From: Candidatus Omnitrophota bacterium
GTDB taxonomy: Bacteria > Omnitrophota > Gorgyraeia > Aquiviventales > Aquiviventaceae
DNA length: 48,282 nucleotides
Direction: 5' to 3'
NCBI GenBank assembly: GCA_016180575.1
Contig: JACPAY010000012.1
Span: 1-48,282, forward strand
Each line of letters begins with the position of its first letter. The first letter of the stretch is position 1. Under the pieces are notes generated by a model. The model did not search any database and had not been told where the DNA came from. It saw only the letters and a list, made by a program, of their open reading frames with translations. The position numbers and the translations under genes are program-made. Below are positions 1 through 7,929 of the stretch, one piece after another.

Positions 1-624
1 TCGAAATTCCTGCTCTGGCTCTTCTTCCGCGTCGGCTTCGGCCTGGAGGTCGTCGGCCAGGAGCACGTGCCGAAGCGCGGGGCCTTCCTCGTTGCCTCCA
101 ACCACGTCAGTTACCTGGATCCGCCGCTCATCGGGGTCGCCTGCCCGCGCCGGCTGCGCTTCATGGCGCGGGCGGACCTCTTCCGCCACCTCCTCCTGGG
201 GGCGTTCCTCCGGGGCGTCCACGCCATCCCGCTGAAGCGGGAGGCAGGCGACATCGCCGCCTTCCGGGCGGCGCTCGCCGCGCTGCGGGGCGGGGCGGGG
301 GTGGCCATCTTCCCGGAGGGAGGCCGGCAGCTGTCGGGGACGCCCGGGGCGCCCAAGCGCGGGGTCGGGCTCTTGGCCGATGCCGCCCGCGTTCCGGTCA
401 TCCCGGCGCTCGTGCAGGGCACCTTCCAGGCGCTCCCCCCGCATGAGCGGCGCCTGCGTCGGGCGAAGATTCGAGTTGCGTTCGGCGAGCCGATTCCCTA
501 TACTTTTATCTCTGCGCCCCGTCGGCACGAGCAGGTGGCGGAGGCCGTGGCCCAGGCGTGGCGGCGGCTGGCGCAACAGGTGAACGAGCAATCCTCCGGC
601 ATCGAACGAACGGATCCCAGTTGA
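1..624 (+). CDS. plsC: 1-acyl-sn-glycerol-3-phosphate acyltransferase (PlsC family), 5' truncated
   Basis: Transfers an acyl chain to lysophosphatidic acid at the inner membrane to make phosphatidic acid. The reading frame is open from base 1, so the true start lies outside the window; the GTG at 67 is internal. The family blocks are visible: NHVSYLD (the NH-x4-D catalytic motif) and FPEGGRQLSG (the FPEG substrate-binding motif). The frame ends in TGA at 622-624, 4 nt before rpsA. The order plsC-rpsA, often preceded by cmk, is a known conserved arrangement, so cmk may lie to the left. Family assignment is firm; acyl-donor specificity cannot be read. Confidence 0.93.
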   Translation, partial: SKFLLWLFFRVGFGLEVVGQEHVPKRGAFLVASNHVSYLDPPLIGVACPRRLRFMARADLFRHLLLGAFLRGVHAIPLKREAGDIAAFRAALAALRGGAGVAIFPEGGRQLSGTPGAPKRGVGLLADAARVPVIPALVQGTFQALPPHERRLRRAKIRVAFGEPIPYTFISAPRRHEQVAEAVAQAWRRLAQQVNEQSSGIERTDPS

Positions 625-628
625 TTCC

Positions 629-2227
629 ATGACCATGGTAGAAGACAGCCCATCCACCTCGCTCTCCGACCTGTACGCGCAGAGCCTGCGGGTCATCACC
701 GAGGGCCAGATCGTCAAGGGGCGCGTCATCGCGCTGACCGCGCAGGACGTGGTGGTGGACATCGGCTTCAAGTCCGAGGGCTCCATCCACCGCGGGGAGT
801 TCAGCGACCTGCCCAACCTCGCCGTCGGCGACGAGGTCGAGGTGTTCGTCGAGAGCGTCGAGGATGAGCAGGGCATGGTCATCCTCTCGAAGCACAAGGC
901 GGACCGCCAGAAGGGCTGGGAGCGCATTGTCAACAACTTCAAGGAAGGGGATATCATCGACGGCCGCCCGGTCCGCAAGGTGAAGGGCGGCCTGATGGTG
1001 GACATCGGCATCGAGGCGTTCATGCCGGCGTCGCTGGCCTCCTTCAAGGGGTACGCCAACCTCGACAGCCTCGTCGGCCAGCCGCTCAAGTTCATCATCC
1101 TCAAGATCAGCCGGGCCCGCAAGAACATCGTCGTCTCCCACCGCGACTACCTGGTGCGGGAGAAGGACCAGCAGCGCAAGACGCTCATCGAGTCGCTCAC
1201 GGTGGGCGAGCGCCGCACCGGGACGGTCAAGAACCTCACCGACTTCGGCGCCTTCGTCGACCTCGGCGGGATCGACGGCCTGCTCCACATCGGGGACATC
1301 TCCTGGGGCCGCATCGGCCACCCCTCGGACGTCCTCACCGTGGGGCAGCAGCTCGACGTCGTGGTGCTCTCGGTGGACCGGCAGTCGAACAAGGTCTCGC
1401 TGGGGCTGAAGCAGCTGCTCCCGAGCCCCTGGGAGCACGCGCAGGAGCGGTATCCGGTCGGCAACAAGATCAAGGGGAAGGTCGTCAACCTGATGCCCTA
1501 CGGGGCGTTCGTCGAGGTGGAGCCGGGGATCGAGGGCCTCGTGCACATCTCCGAGCTCTCCTGGTCCAAGCGCATCGCCCACCCCTCCGAGCTGCTCCAG
1601 GTCGGGCAGGAGATCGAGGCGGTGGTCCTCGCCGTGGATCCCAAGAACCAGCGGCTCTCGCTCGGGATGCGCCAGGCGATGGGCGACCCCTGGCAGACGG
1701 CGAAAGAGAAGTACGTCCCGGGGACCAAGGTGGTGGGCCGGGTGCGCCAGCTCACCGACTACGGGGCGTTCATTGAGCTGGAGGACGGCCTGGAGGGGAT
1801 GCTCCACAACGCCGACATCTCCTGGACGCGCAAGATCAACCACCCCTCGGAGGTGCTCAAGAAGGGCCGGATGGTGGACGTCGTCGTCCTCACCTGCGAG
1901 CCCGACAACCACCGCATCACGCTCGGGATGAAGCAGCTGATGGAGGACCCCTGGCCGGAGCTCGTCCAGCAGTTCTCGCTCAACGCCGTCGTGGAGGGGG
2001 TCGTGACCAAGGTGGCGGGGTTCGGGCTGTTCGTCGAGATCGCCAAGGACGTCGAGGGGCTCATGCACCTCTCGGAGCTGGAGCTGGGGCCGAACGAACG
2101 GCTCGATGACCGCTACAAGGTCGGCTCCAAGATCCGCGCCCAGGTCATCAAGCTCGACGAGATCGAGCGCAAGATCGGGCTGAGCAACAAGAATCTCCCC
2201 CCCGATGCGACCCCCCAGGGGTCCTGA
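629..2227 (+). CDS. rpsA: 30S ribosomal protein S1
   Basis: Binds mRNA on the small subunit and helps load structured messages. The 532-residue product contains six consecutive S1 (OB-fold) repeats, roughly at residues 25-92, 107-173, 190-258, 275-345, 362-432 and 449-515. Each has the pattern G-x-V-x-x-[LV]-x-x-[YF]-G-[AF]-F-[VI], for example [20 protein letters not shown] at 629 is used; a second in-frame ATG at 635 cannot be excluded, and no strong Shine-Dalgarno precedes either. The 3' end overlaps tyrS by 23 nt. The long antisense open frames here are codon-bias shadows. Confidence 0.97.
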   Translation: MTMVEDSPSTSLSDLYAQSLRVITEGQIVKGRVIALTAQDVVVDIGFKSEGSIHRGEFSDLPNLAVGDEVEVFVESVEDEQGMVILSKHKADRQKGWERIVNNFKEGDIIDGRPVRKVKGGLMVDIGIEAFMPASLASFKGYANLDSLVGQPLKFIILKISRARKNIVVSHRDYLVREKDQQRKTLIESLTVGERRTGTVKNLTDFGAFVDLGGIDGLLHIGDISWGRIGHPSDVLTVGQQLDVVVLSVDRQSNKVSLGLKQLLPSPWEHAQERYPVGNKIKGKVVNLMPYGAFVEVEPGIEGLVHISELSWSKRIAHPSELLQVGQEIEAVVLAVDPKNQRLSLGMRQAMGDPWQTAKEKYVPGTKVVGRVRQLTDYGAFIELEDGLEGMLHNADISWTRKINHPSEVLKKGRMVDVVVLTCEPDNHRITLGMKQLMEDPWPELVQQFSLNAVVEGVVTKVAGFGLFVEIAKDVEGLMHLSELELGPNERLDDRYKVGSKIRAQVIKLDEIERKIGLSNKNLPPDATPQGS

Positions 2228-3470
2228 GGGCGCCGCCGACCAACTCGAGGCCATCCGGCGTGGGGCCGTCGAGATCGTGACGGAAGCGGACCTGCGCCGG
2301 AAGCTCGCCGAACGCCGCCCCCTCGTCATCAAAGCCGGCTTCGACCCGACCGCGCCCGACCTCCACCTCGGCCACACCGTCCTCCTCCGGAAGCTGCGCC
2401 AGTTCCAGGACCTCGGCCACAGGGTCGTCTTCCTCATCGGCGACGCCACCGCCCTGGTGGGCGACCCGTCCGGCCAGTCCCGGGCGCGGCGGCCGATGAC
2501 GTGGGACGAGGTCGACGCCAACGCGCAGACCTACGAGCAGCAGGTCAGCAAGCTCCTCCGGGTGGACGACCCCCGGCTGTTCCAGCGGCGGCACAACAGC
2601 AGCTGGTTCGGCCGCTCCGGCTCCGTCTCGCGGGAGACCTTCGGCATCGACCAGCTCGTCGAGCTGACGTCGCGCTACACGGTGGCGAGGCTGCTGGAGC
2701 GGGACGATTTCCGGAAGCGGATGCGCGCCGGCCAGGAGGTCAGCGTGCTGGAGCTGCTGTATCCGCTCATGCAGGGCTACGACTCGGTCAAGCTCACCGC
2801 CGACGTGGAGCTGGGCGGCACCGACCAGACGTTCAACCTGCTCGTCGGCCGCGACCTGCAGCGCGCCTACGGCCAGGAGCCGCAGGTGGTCATCACGATG
2901 CCGCTGCTCGAGGGGACCGACGGTGTGGCGAAGATGTCGAAGTCGGCGGGCAACCACATCGGCATCAACGAGCCGCCGGGGGAGCAGTTCGGCAAGCTCA
3001 TGTCGATCCCGGACGCGCTGATCGTGAAGTACTTCACCCTGCTGACGGACGTGGACGCCGCGCAGCTCGCCAGGCTGGCGGGGGACCTGAAGCGCCGGGC
3101 GGTCAACCCGCGCGATGCCAAAGCGGAGCTGGCCCAGACGGTCGTGGCCATGTACCACGGCGCGGAGGCCGCGTCGCGGGCCCGGGCGGAGTTCTCCAAG
3201 GTCTTCTCGCGGCGGGAGCCTCCGAGCGAGATGAAGACCGTCGTGCTGCGGGCCAACGCCGCCGGCAAGGTGGATCTGATCGGCCTCCTCCTGGCTGAGG
3301 GCCTCGCGAAAACGAAGAACGAGGCGCGCCGCCTCCTGAAGCAGGGCGCCCTCACGCTCAACGGCGCCCCCCTTTTGGCGCCGGAGCGCCCCCTCGCCGA
3401 ATCGACCGGGGTGCTGCAGGTCGGCGCCAGGCGCTTCCGCCGCCTCGTCGCGCCCGGGGACAGCCACTAA
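2205..3470 (+). CDS. tyrS: Tyrosyl-tRNA synthetase
   Basis: Charges tRNA-Tyr. The 421-residue class I synthetase shows the HIGH-type motif HLGH (in [12 protein letters not shown]), the KMSKS loop ([11 protein letters not shown]) and a C-terminal S4 RNA-binding domain (about residues 355-415). ATG at 2205 lies inside the end of rpsA and begins a leader resembling other TyrS N-termini. Oddity: the last codons (Gly-Asp-Ser-His-stop, 3456-3470) are the first 15 bases of a dispersed 18-bp palindromic repeat arm, so the repeat has supplied the C-terminus and stop codon. Confidence 0.96.
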   Translation: MRPPRGPEGAADQLEAIRRGAVEIVTEADLRRKLAERRPLVIKAGFDPTAPDLHLGHTVLLRKLRQFQDLGHRVVFLIGDATALVGDPSGQSRARRPMTWDEVDANAQTYEQQVSKLLRVDDPRLFQRRHNSSWFGRSGSVSRETFGIDQLVELTSRYTVARLLERDDFRKRMRAGQEVSVLELLYPLMQGYDSVKLTADVELGGTDQTFNLLVGRDLQRAYGQEPQVVITMPLLEGTDGVAKMSKSAGNHIGINEPPGEQFGKLMSIPDALIVKYFTLLTDVDAAQLARLAGDLKRRAVNPRDAKAELAQTVVAMYHGAEAASRARAEFSKVFSRREPPSEMKTVVLRANAAGKVDLIGLLLAEGLAKTKNEARRLLKQGALTLNGAPLLAPERPLAESTGVLQVGARRFRRLVAPGDSH

Positions 3471-3519
3471 TTTACGCTTGGACACGTTTGTCTCCATTCG
3501 CAAATTAGTGGCTGTCCCC
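3456..3519. repeat. REP-like palindrome, family B, copy 1
   Basis: Two perfect 18-bp inverted arms, GGGGACAGCCACTAATTT at 3456-3473 and its reverse complement at 3502-3519, are separated by 28 nt. The left arm contains the tyrS stop codon. The right arm ends in CCCCG directly before ATTGACA, the -35 box of the next promoter. An identical 18-mer lies at 6406-6423. The layout resembles REP elements mobilised by tyrosine (Y1/RAYT) transposases, but no such gene is in this window. It could also act as a bidirectional terminator hairpin. Confidence 0.85.
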
Positions 3520-3521
3520 GA

Positions 3522-3549
3522 TTGACAAACCAGGCAGAATTGCTATACT
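3522..3549 (+). promoter_or_regulatory. Sigma70-type promoter
   Basis: TTGACA (3522-3527), a 16-nt spacer and TATACT (3544-3549) precede the secreted protein gene at 3604. The -35 box abuts the right arm of the family B palindrome. Transcription should start near 3556, leaving a leader of about 48 nt that contains an AGAGGAGG Shine-Dalgarno. Confidence 0.75.
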
Positions 3550-3603
3550 GGCCTCACCTTTCAGTGCCATACCGGCCCATCCATCACAGAGGAGGAACCG
3601 AGG

Positions 3604-4140
3604 ATGAAGTCTGCATTCGCGCGGGTTGCTCTCGGGGTTGTGTTGGCAAGCGGTTTCTCGGCTGCGCGGGGGTTCGCCGAAGAGGGGGCCAAGGCGCTGC
3701 CGACGCTGCTCATCAAGGGGGAAGTGGTGTCGCTCGACACGGCCGACCCCGCCGCCTCGCTCCTGAAGGTGAAGGACCGCTATGGCTTCGAGACGCCCAT
3801 CTTCCTCACGCCGGAGACCAAGGTGTCCCAGGACGGCGCGGACCAGCAGCTCTCCAACCTTGCGGTGGGGACCCAGGTCGAGGTGGAATACAATTTTGAC
3901 GTCAACACGGCCAAGCGCCACGCGGTGTCCGTGAAGGCCGCCGCCGCAGCGCCCGCCGCGCCGGCTGAGACCGCCGCGCCGGCTGAGACCGCGCCCGCTC
4001 CTGTCGAGGAGCCCGCAGCGCCAGCCGAGGCGCCGGCTGCGCCCCCCGCTGAAACCCAGGCCCCCGCTGAATCGCAGCCTCCGGCAGCGCCGAGCGAGGC
4101 CGTGCCGCCCCAGCCGGAGGAATCGGTCCCCGCGCAGTAA
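3604..4140 (+). CDS. Secreted OB-like (DUF5666-type) protein with Ala/Pro/Glu-rich tail
   Basis: A 178-residue protein. Residues 1-25 look like a Sec signal peptide (MKSAFARVALGVVLASGFSA, probable cleavage before AEEGAK). Residues about 33-105 form a small beta-rich domain (IKGEVVSLDTADP ... LAVGTQVEVEY) resembling DUF5666-type OB domains. The rest is low-complexity Ala/Pro/Glu, probably an unstructured periplasmic extension. A strong GAGGAGG Shine-Dalgarno ends about 8 nt before ATG 3604, so this start is secure. It appears monocistronic with its own promoter. The biochemical role is unknown; the domain call is by pattern only. Confidence 0.75.
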   Translation: MKSAFARVALGVVLASGFSAARGFAEEGAKALPTLLIKGEVVSLDTADPAASLLKVKDRYGFETPIFLTPETKVSQDGADQQLSNLAVGTQVEVEYNFDVNTAKRHAVSVKAAAAAPAAPAETAAPAETAPAPVEEPAAPAEAPAAPPAETQAPAESQPPAAPSEAVPPQPEESVPAQ

Positions 4141-4216
4141 GCGCCAGACGCCCGGGTCTCCGGTTCCCGCGGTCCCCGGCACACCCGCGCGACGCGGGGA
4201 GCGCGGGACCATTCCC

Positions 4217-5236
4217 ATGCAACCGCAGCAGTCGCCCTACGCGCTTGCGACCCCGGCGTTCCAGTATCGCAAGCCCGTGAGAGGCTCGCTGGTCTGGTGG
4301 CTGCGTTTCGCCGGGATCGCCGCCTTCCTTGCCATCCTGCTCGTCCAGCTCCCCCGCTCCCAGGAAGTCCACCTCGCCCGCATCGACCTCCGGTGGCTCG
4401 GCCTGTGCATGCTGCTCACGATCGGGCAGCTGCTGCTGGAGGCGCTGGTCTGGCAATGGCTGCTGTCGGCGCAGCGCATCCGCCACCCCTACCCCAAGAC
4501 GCTGATGACCTACCTGGCCAGCCAGTACCTGGGCCTGGTGACGCCGGGGCACGTCGGGGAGTTCCTGGCGGCGGGCTACATCTCGATGAACACCGGCATC
4601 ACGTTCGGGTACGCGCTCTCGAGCGTGGTGATGAAGAAGGCGCTCTTCTGGCTGACCATCGTCGGCTTCGGCATCTGGGGGCTGCCGCTCCTGGCCGAGA
4701 TGTCGTTCCTCCGCGGCGTTCAGCAGATCGTCTGGGCGAGCCTTGGGGTGCTGGTGGCGCTGTCGGTGGGCATCACCCTGTGGGTGCTCTCGCTGCGGCG
4801 CCTGGCGCGCAAGTGGGAGAAGCTCTCCCCCTGGCAGGTGGACATGACCGAGTTCTGGTCCGGCATCCGGCACCTGTGCTCGCTGCGGCTCGCCGGGCCG
4901 CTGGGCCTGGCCATCCTCGCCTTCAGCATCCTGTTCTTCCAGTTCGACGCCGTGCTGCGCGCGATGGGCCTCGCCCTGCCGTTCGTGCTCCTCAGCCGCA
5001 TCATGGCGCTGAGCCGGATCGCGGCCCGTCTCATCCCGATCTCCGTGGTGGGGTTCGGCGCGAAGGACGCCGCCATCATCGTGCTGCTCTCCCAGCAGGA
5101 CATCGCGCTGCCCGTGGGCCTCACCGCGACCCTCCTGTTCCTCCTGTGCTCCTACCTCGTGACCCTGCTCCTCAGCGGGGTCTGCTGGTGGATCAAGCCG
5201 CTGGTCATCCGTCGCGTTGCACCGTCCAGCTCATGA
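4217..5236 (+). CDS. LPG-synthase/UPF0104-like integral membrane protein
   Basis: A 339-residue polytopic membrane protein with about eight hydrophobic helices, starting with VWWLRFAGIAAFLAILLVQLP. It matches the lysylphosphatidylglycerol synthase transmembrane region (UPF0104/AglD-like) without the cytosolic aminoacyltransferase domain. The motif TPGHVGEFLAAGYI is typical of this family. Such stand-alone domains are thought to move lipids or lipid-linked intermediates across the inner membrane, though this substrate is unknown. ATG at 4217 follows a short GC-rich gap. The 3' end overlaps the convergent methyltransferase by 32 bp. Confidence 0.8.
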   Translation: MQPQQSPYALATPAFQYRKPVRGSLVWWLRFAGIAAFLAILLVQLPRSQEVHLARIDLRWLGLCMLLTIGQLLLEALVWQWLLSAQRIRHPYPKTLMTYLASQYLGLVTPGHVGEFLAAGYISMNTGITFGYALSSVVMKKALFWLTIVGFGIWGLPLLAEMSFLRGVQQIVWASLGVLVALSVGITLWVLSLRRLARKWEKLSPWQVDMTEFWSGIRHLCSLRLAGPLGLAILAFSILFFQFDAVLRAMGLALPFVLLSRIMALSRIAARLIPISVVGFGAKDAAIIVLLSQQDIALPVGLTATLLFLLCSYLVTLLLSGVCWWIKPLVIRRVAPSSS

Positions 5237-6383
5237 GGTAGCGGGTCATCGGCATCTGCAGGACCCACGGGTGGTCCGCCGCCTGCATCGTCACCGCCCG
5301 GACGCAAAGGCGCGTCCCCCGCTCCTCCGCCGCGATGCGGAGGACCTCCTCGGCCACCCCCAAGAGGTGATAGGTGCACACGCTCAGGACGAGCGTGCCC
5401 TCCGCCGAAAGGAGGCCAAGCGCCTGCACGAGCAGGTGGTGCAGCGCGCGGCGGCCCTTGAAGGCCTCCGCGCGGCTCTTCGCGAGCGACGGCGGGTCGA
5501 GCAGCACCCAGTCGAACCGCTCCCGTCCCGCTGCCTTCGCCTCCAGCCAGTAGAACGCATCCCCGGCCACGTAGTCGATCCGCTCCTCCACGCCGTTGGC
5601 TCGTGCGTTCTCCCGGGCCAGCGCGAGGTACGCTTCCTGCTGCTCGACGCACACGACGCGCGCGCCGCGCGCGGCCGCCCCGATGCCGAAGCTGCCGGTG
5701 TAGGCGAACACGTCCGCCACCCGCTCATCCGGGCGGATGAGGCTGCGGATGAGCGCGCGCGTGTCGCGCTGGTCCAGGTAGAAGCCGGTCTTCTGCCCGT
5801 GGTGAGGGTCGACCCAGAACGAAAGCCCCTCCTCCTCGATGCGGATGCGCTCAGGCACCGTTCCGGCGTGCACCTGCGTCACCGGCGGCAGGCCTTCCGC
5901 GTCGCGGAACTCCTTGTCGCTGCGCTCCAGGATCCCGGCCGGATGCAGGGCGTCGCGGAGCAGGTCGATGAGGACGGGCTTCCACGGCTCAAGCCCGGCC
6001 GTGCGGCTCTGAAAGACCAGGACGTCGCCGTACTGGTCGGCGATGAGCCCGGGCAGGCCGTCGGCCTCGCTGAAGACGAGCCGCTTCGCGTTGGTGCCGC
6101 GCAGGGCCTCACGCTGGCTCAGGGCGGCCGCGAGCCGGCGCGCCAGGAGGCTGCGGTCCACGAGAGCAGAGCGGTCGGTGCTCACGACCCGCGCCGCGAC
6201 GGGCGCGTGGGCGCTGTAGAAGGCGTACGCGAGGAAGGCCTCGTGCGGATCCACCAGCTCTACCACGGCGCCGTTCGGCAGCGAGCCGTCCGGCGCTGCC
6301 AGCTCGTCGCGGAACACCCAGCAGTCGTGATGGCGGATGCGCTTGGCCGCGGAGGGCAGGACGGCGAGCTGCGGGTAGGCCAT
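5205..6383 (-). CDS. RlmI-like class I SAM-dependent rRNA (cytosine-5) methyltransferase
   Basis: About 392 residues from MAYPQL: an N-terminal PUA-like domain (residues about 8-80), a linker domain, then a Rossmann methyltransferase with the SAM motif VADVFAYTGSFGIGAAA, the acidic VVCVEQQ strand and DWVLLDPPSLAKS (DPP motif). Together these mark the RlmI/COG1092 family that methylates 23S rRNA. The start at 6383 is preferred over an ATG at 6401, because a TACAAT -10 box (6395-6390) sits only 6 nt upstream, implying a leaderless message. It is convergent with the upstream membrane protein. The exact target nucleotide cannot be read. Confidence 0.85.
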   Translation of the reverse strand: MAYPQLAVLPSAAKRIRHHDCWVFRDELAAPDGSLPNGAVVELVDPHEAFLAYAFYSAHAPVAARVVSTDRSALVDRSLLARRLAAALSQREALRGTNAKRLVFSEADGLPGLIADQYGDVLVFQSRTAGLEPWKPVLIDLLRDALHPAGILERSDKEFRDAEGLPPVTQVHAGTVPERIRIEEEGLSFWVDPHHGQKTGFYLDQRDTRALIRSLIRPDERVADVFAYTGSFGIGAAARGARVVCVEQQEAYLALARENARANGVEERIDYVAGDAFYWLEAKAAGRERFDWVLLDPPSLAKSRAEAFKGRRALHHLLVQALGLLSAEGTLVLSVCTYHLLGVAEEVLRIAAEERGTRLCVRAVTMQAADHPWVLQMPMTRYLMSWTVQRDG

Positions 6384-6389
6384 GGCGCT

Positions 6390-6395
6390 ATTGTA
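6390..6395 (-). promoter_or_regulatory. -10 element (TACAAT) for the RlmI-like gene
   Basis: TACAAT reads on the minus strand, 6 nt before the ATG whose A is at 6383. No good -35 is seen in the adjacent repeat sequence. The spacing implies transcription starting at or very near the start codon. Confidence 0.45.
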
Positions 6396-6405
6396 GAGCA
6401 AAATC

Positions 6406-6572
6406 GGGGACAGCCACTAATTTCCTGGTCGTGTCTTAATTTGGCGGGTGACGCAGAGCCGGGGACCCCGTCGCCTGCCCGCAGGCGAAGGCCGAGGACA
6501 GCCGACGGGGTGGCGGCGCGGCAGGACCCGCCAAATAATTGAGACAGTACCAATTTCCTCCCCCGATTGACA
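6406..6572. repeat. Composite repeat: family B arm with nested family F element
   Basis: The exact family B arm GGGGACAGCCACTAATTT lies at 6406-6423. It is followed by an imperfect inverted repeat (family F): TGTCTTAATTTGGCGGGT at 6432-6449 against ACCCGCCAAATAATTGAGAC at 6526-6545. The right side, AATTTCC...CCCCGATTGACA (to 6572), looks like a decayed family B right arm. A second family F copy begins at 8889. No open frame here is credible. The element ends in the -35 box of the next gene. Confidence 0.7.
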
Positions 6573-6595
6573 TCCATCGCGCTTCGCCGTACAGT
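6567..6595 (+). promoter_or_regulatory. Sigma70-type promoter (near-leaderless)
   Basis: TTGACA (6567-6572), a 17-nt spacer and TACAGT (6590-6595) lie only 9 nt before ATG 6605. The expected start point is about 6602-6603, so the mRNA would have almost no 5' leader. The -35 is the end of the CCCCGATTGACA string also seen at 3516-3527. Confidence 0.75.
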
Positions 6596-6604
6596 AGCGC
6601 TGCG

Positions 6605-7249
6605 ATGAGTGAGCCTGACATCTATCTCAAACAATTGGAGCTGGGCCCGATGCAGAACTTCGTGTACCTCATCGGCGATCCGGAGAGGCGCGAGGCGGCG
6701 GTCGTGGATCCCGGGTGGGAGGTCCCGCGGATCCTCGACGCCGCGGCCCAGGACGGCTACCGCCTGACGAAGGCGTTCGTGACCCACCACCACTTCGACC
6801 ACGTCATGGGCCTGGCGGAGCTGCTGCAGGCGGCGGACGTGCCGGTCCACGTCCACCGCGACGATGCGCCGCACCTGTCGGTCGCGCGCTCGAGCCTGAA
6901 GCCGGTCGGCGGCGGCGACACCGTCCTCGTCGGCCGCCTGCCGGTGCAGCTCCTCCACACGCCCGGCCACACGCCGGGCTCCCAATGCCTCCTCGTCAAC
7001 GGCCGTCTGCTCTCCGGCGACACGCTCTTCATCCGGGCCTGCGGGCGCTGCGACCTGCCGGGCGGCGACCCGGCGGCGCTGTACGACAGCCTCGTGAACA
7101 AGCTGAAGCCGCTCGACGAGGCCACCGTCCTGTATCCGGGACACCACTACGCCGACACCCCCACCTCTACCATCGGGGAAGAGAAGCGCGCCAACCCGTT
7201 CCTCCAGATCCCGACGCTGCAGGACTTCCTCCGCGTGGTGGGCCGATGA
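6605..7249 (+). CDS. Metallo-beta-lactamase-fold hydrolase (glyoxalase II-like)
   Basis: A 214-residue MBL-fold protein. The metal site THHHFDHVMG fits HxHxDH except that the second metal-proximal pattern reads H-H-H-F-D-H. Further ligands are in LLHTPGHTPGSQC and the aspartate of LLSGDTLF, and the terminal PGHHY provides the last histidine. This is the GloB/hydroxyacylglutathione-hydrolase-like group, which hydrolyses thioesters or related substrates in the cytoplasm. The start at 6605 (MSEPDIYLKQLELG) is set by the promoter and by homology length; upstream in-frame codons lie in repeat DNA. Substrate unknown. Confidence 0.88.
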   Translation: MSEPDIYLKQLELGPMQNFVYLIGDPERREAAVVDPGWEVPRILDAAAQDGYRLTKAFVTHHHFDHVMGLAELLQAADVPVHVHRDDAPHLSVARSSLKPVGGGDTVLVGRLPVQLLHTPGHTPGSQCLLVNGRLLSGDTLFIRACGRCDLPGGDPAALYDSLVNKLKPLDEATVLYPGHHYADTPTSTIGEEKRANPFLQIPTLQDFLRVVGR

Positions 7250-7325
7250 TGGTTCGACTCGCCCCAGGCGGCCTCCGCGATGGGCTCGCTCACCATCATC
7301 CCGAGCGAGCGAAGCGAGTCGAGGG

Positions 7326-7916
7326 ATGAGCGCCATCGAGCTTCCGCCGGCCTGCGCGGTCGCGCTCAAGGAGTGGGCGACGGTGCTGGAGGCGATGGCG
7401 CGGGGGGAGCAGCTCGTGCTCATCCGCAAGGGCGGCCTCATCGAGCCGGGCAGCGGCTTCGAGCTCGCCGCGCCGGCGTTCGTGTTCTACCCGACCTTCG
7501 AGCACCAGGCGGTCAACTACCTCCGCCCGGAGTTCCGCCGCTATTTCGAAGAGGCCCAATCCCGCCGCGCGCCGGAGGGCGAGGTCCGCATCGACCTCAT
7601 CGGGGCGGCGGTCTCCTCGGTCCAGTCCGGCGACCCCGGCCTCATCCAGCGCCTCGCGCCGTTCCATGTCTATAACGAGGCGTTCGTCACCCAGCGGCTC
7701 AAGTGGCAGCCGGACCAGCCGCTGACCATCGTCGTGGTGCGGGTCTTCCGGCTGCCGTCCCCGCAGGTCCTGACCGTCGCGCCCCGATACGCCGGCTGCA
7801 AGTCATGGGTGGACCTGGACGCGCCGCTTGCCCTCACGGGGGCCGTCCCGGCGCTCGACGAGGCGGCCTTCCAGCGCCGCCTGCACGTCCTCCAACCCCT
7901 CCTGCCTCCCGCCTGA
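7326..7916 (+). CDS. DUF1802 family protein
   Basis: A 196-residue soluble protein beginning MSAIELPPACAVALKEWATV. It has the DUF1802/COG4293 pattern: ALKEW near the start, an ILRKGG-like element (VLIRKGGLIE), a central FYPTFEHQ and a C-terminal GCKSWVDL. Function is unknown for the family. The 76-nt gap from the MBL gene contains GAGCGAGCGAAGCGAGTCGA, a simple CGAG/CGAA-rich repeat ending just before the ATG at 7326. It probably belongs to the transcription unit 6605-8877. Confidence 0.75.
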   Translation: MSAIELPPACAVALKEWATVLEAMARGEQLVLIRKGGLIEPGSGFELAAPAFVFYPTFEHQAVNYLRPEFRRYFEEAQSRRAPEGEVRIDLIGAAVSSVQSGDPGLIQRLAPFHVYNEAFVTQRLKWQPDQPLTIVVVRVFRLPSPQVLTVAPRYAGCKSWVDLDAPLALTGAVPALDEAAFQRRLHVLQPLLPPA

Positions 7917-7929
7917 CCTCCACGCCCGG

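Noticed and set aside
506-2521. 671-codon open frame antisense to rpsA
   Set aside because: Rich in Arg/Pro/His/Leu repeats typical of the complement of GC-rich coding DNA; the plus strand encodes a clear S1 protein.
2148-3503. Long antisense frame across tyrS
   Set aside because: Complement of a canonical synthetase; no domain signal.
3505-4218. Minus-strand frame over the secreted protein gene
   Set aside because: Gly/Arg-rich shadow of an Ala/Pro-rich tail; it ends in the palindrome, giving a chance Gly-Asp-Ser-His ending.
7300-7326. GAGCGAGCGAAGCGAGTCGA as a regulatory operator
   Set aside because: A simple CGAG/CGAA-type repeat seen in many GC-rich genomes; no dyad geometry or neighbouring promoter supports an operator.
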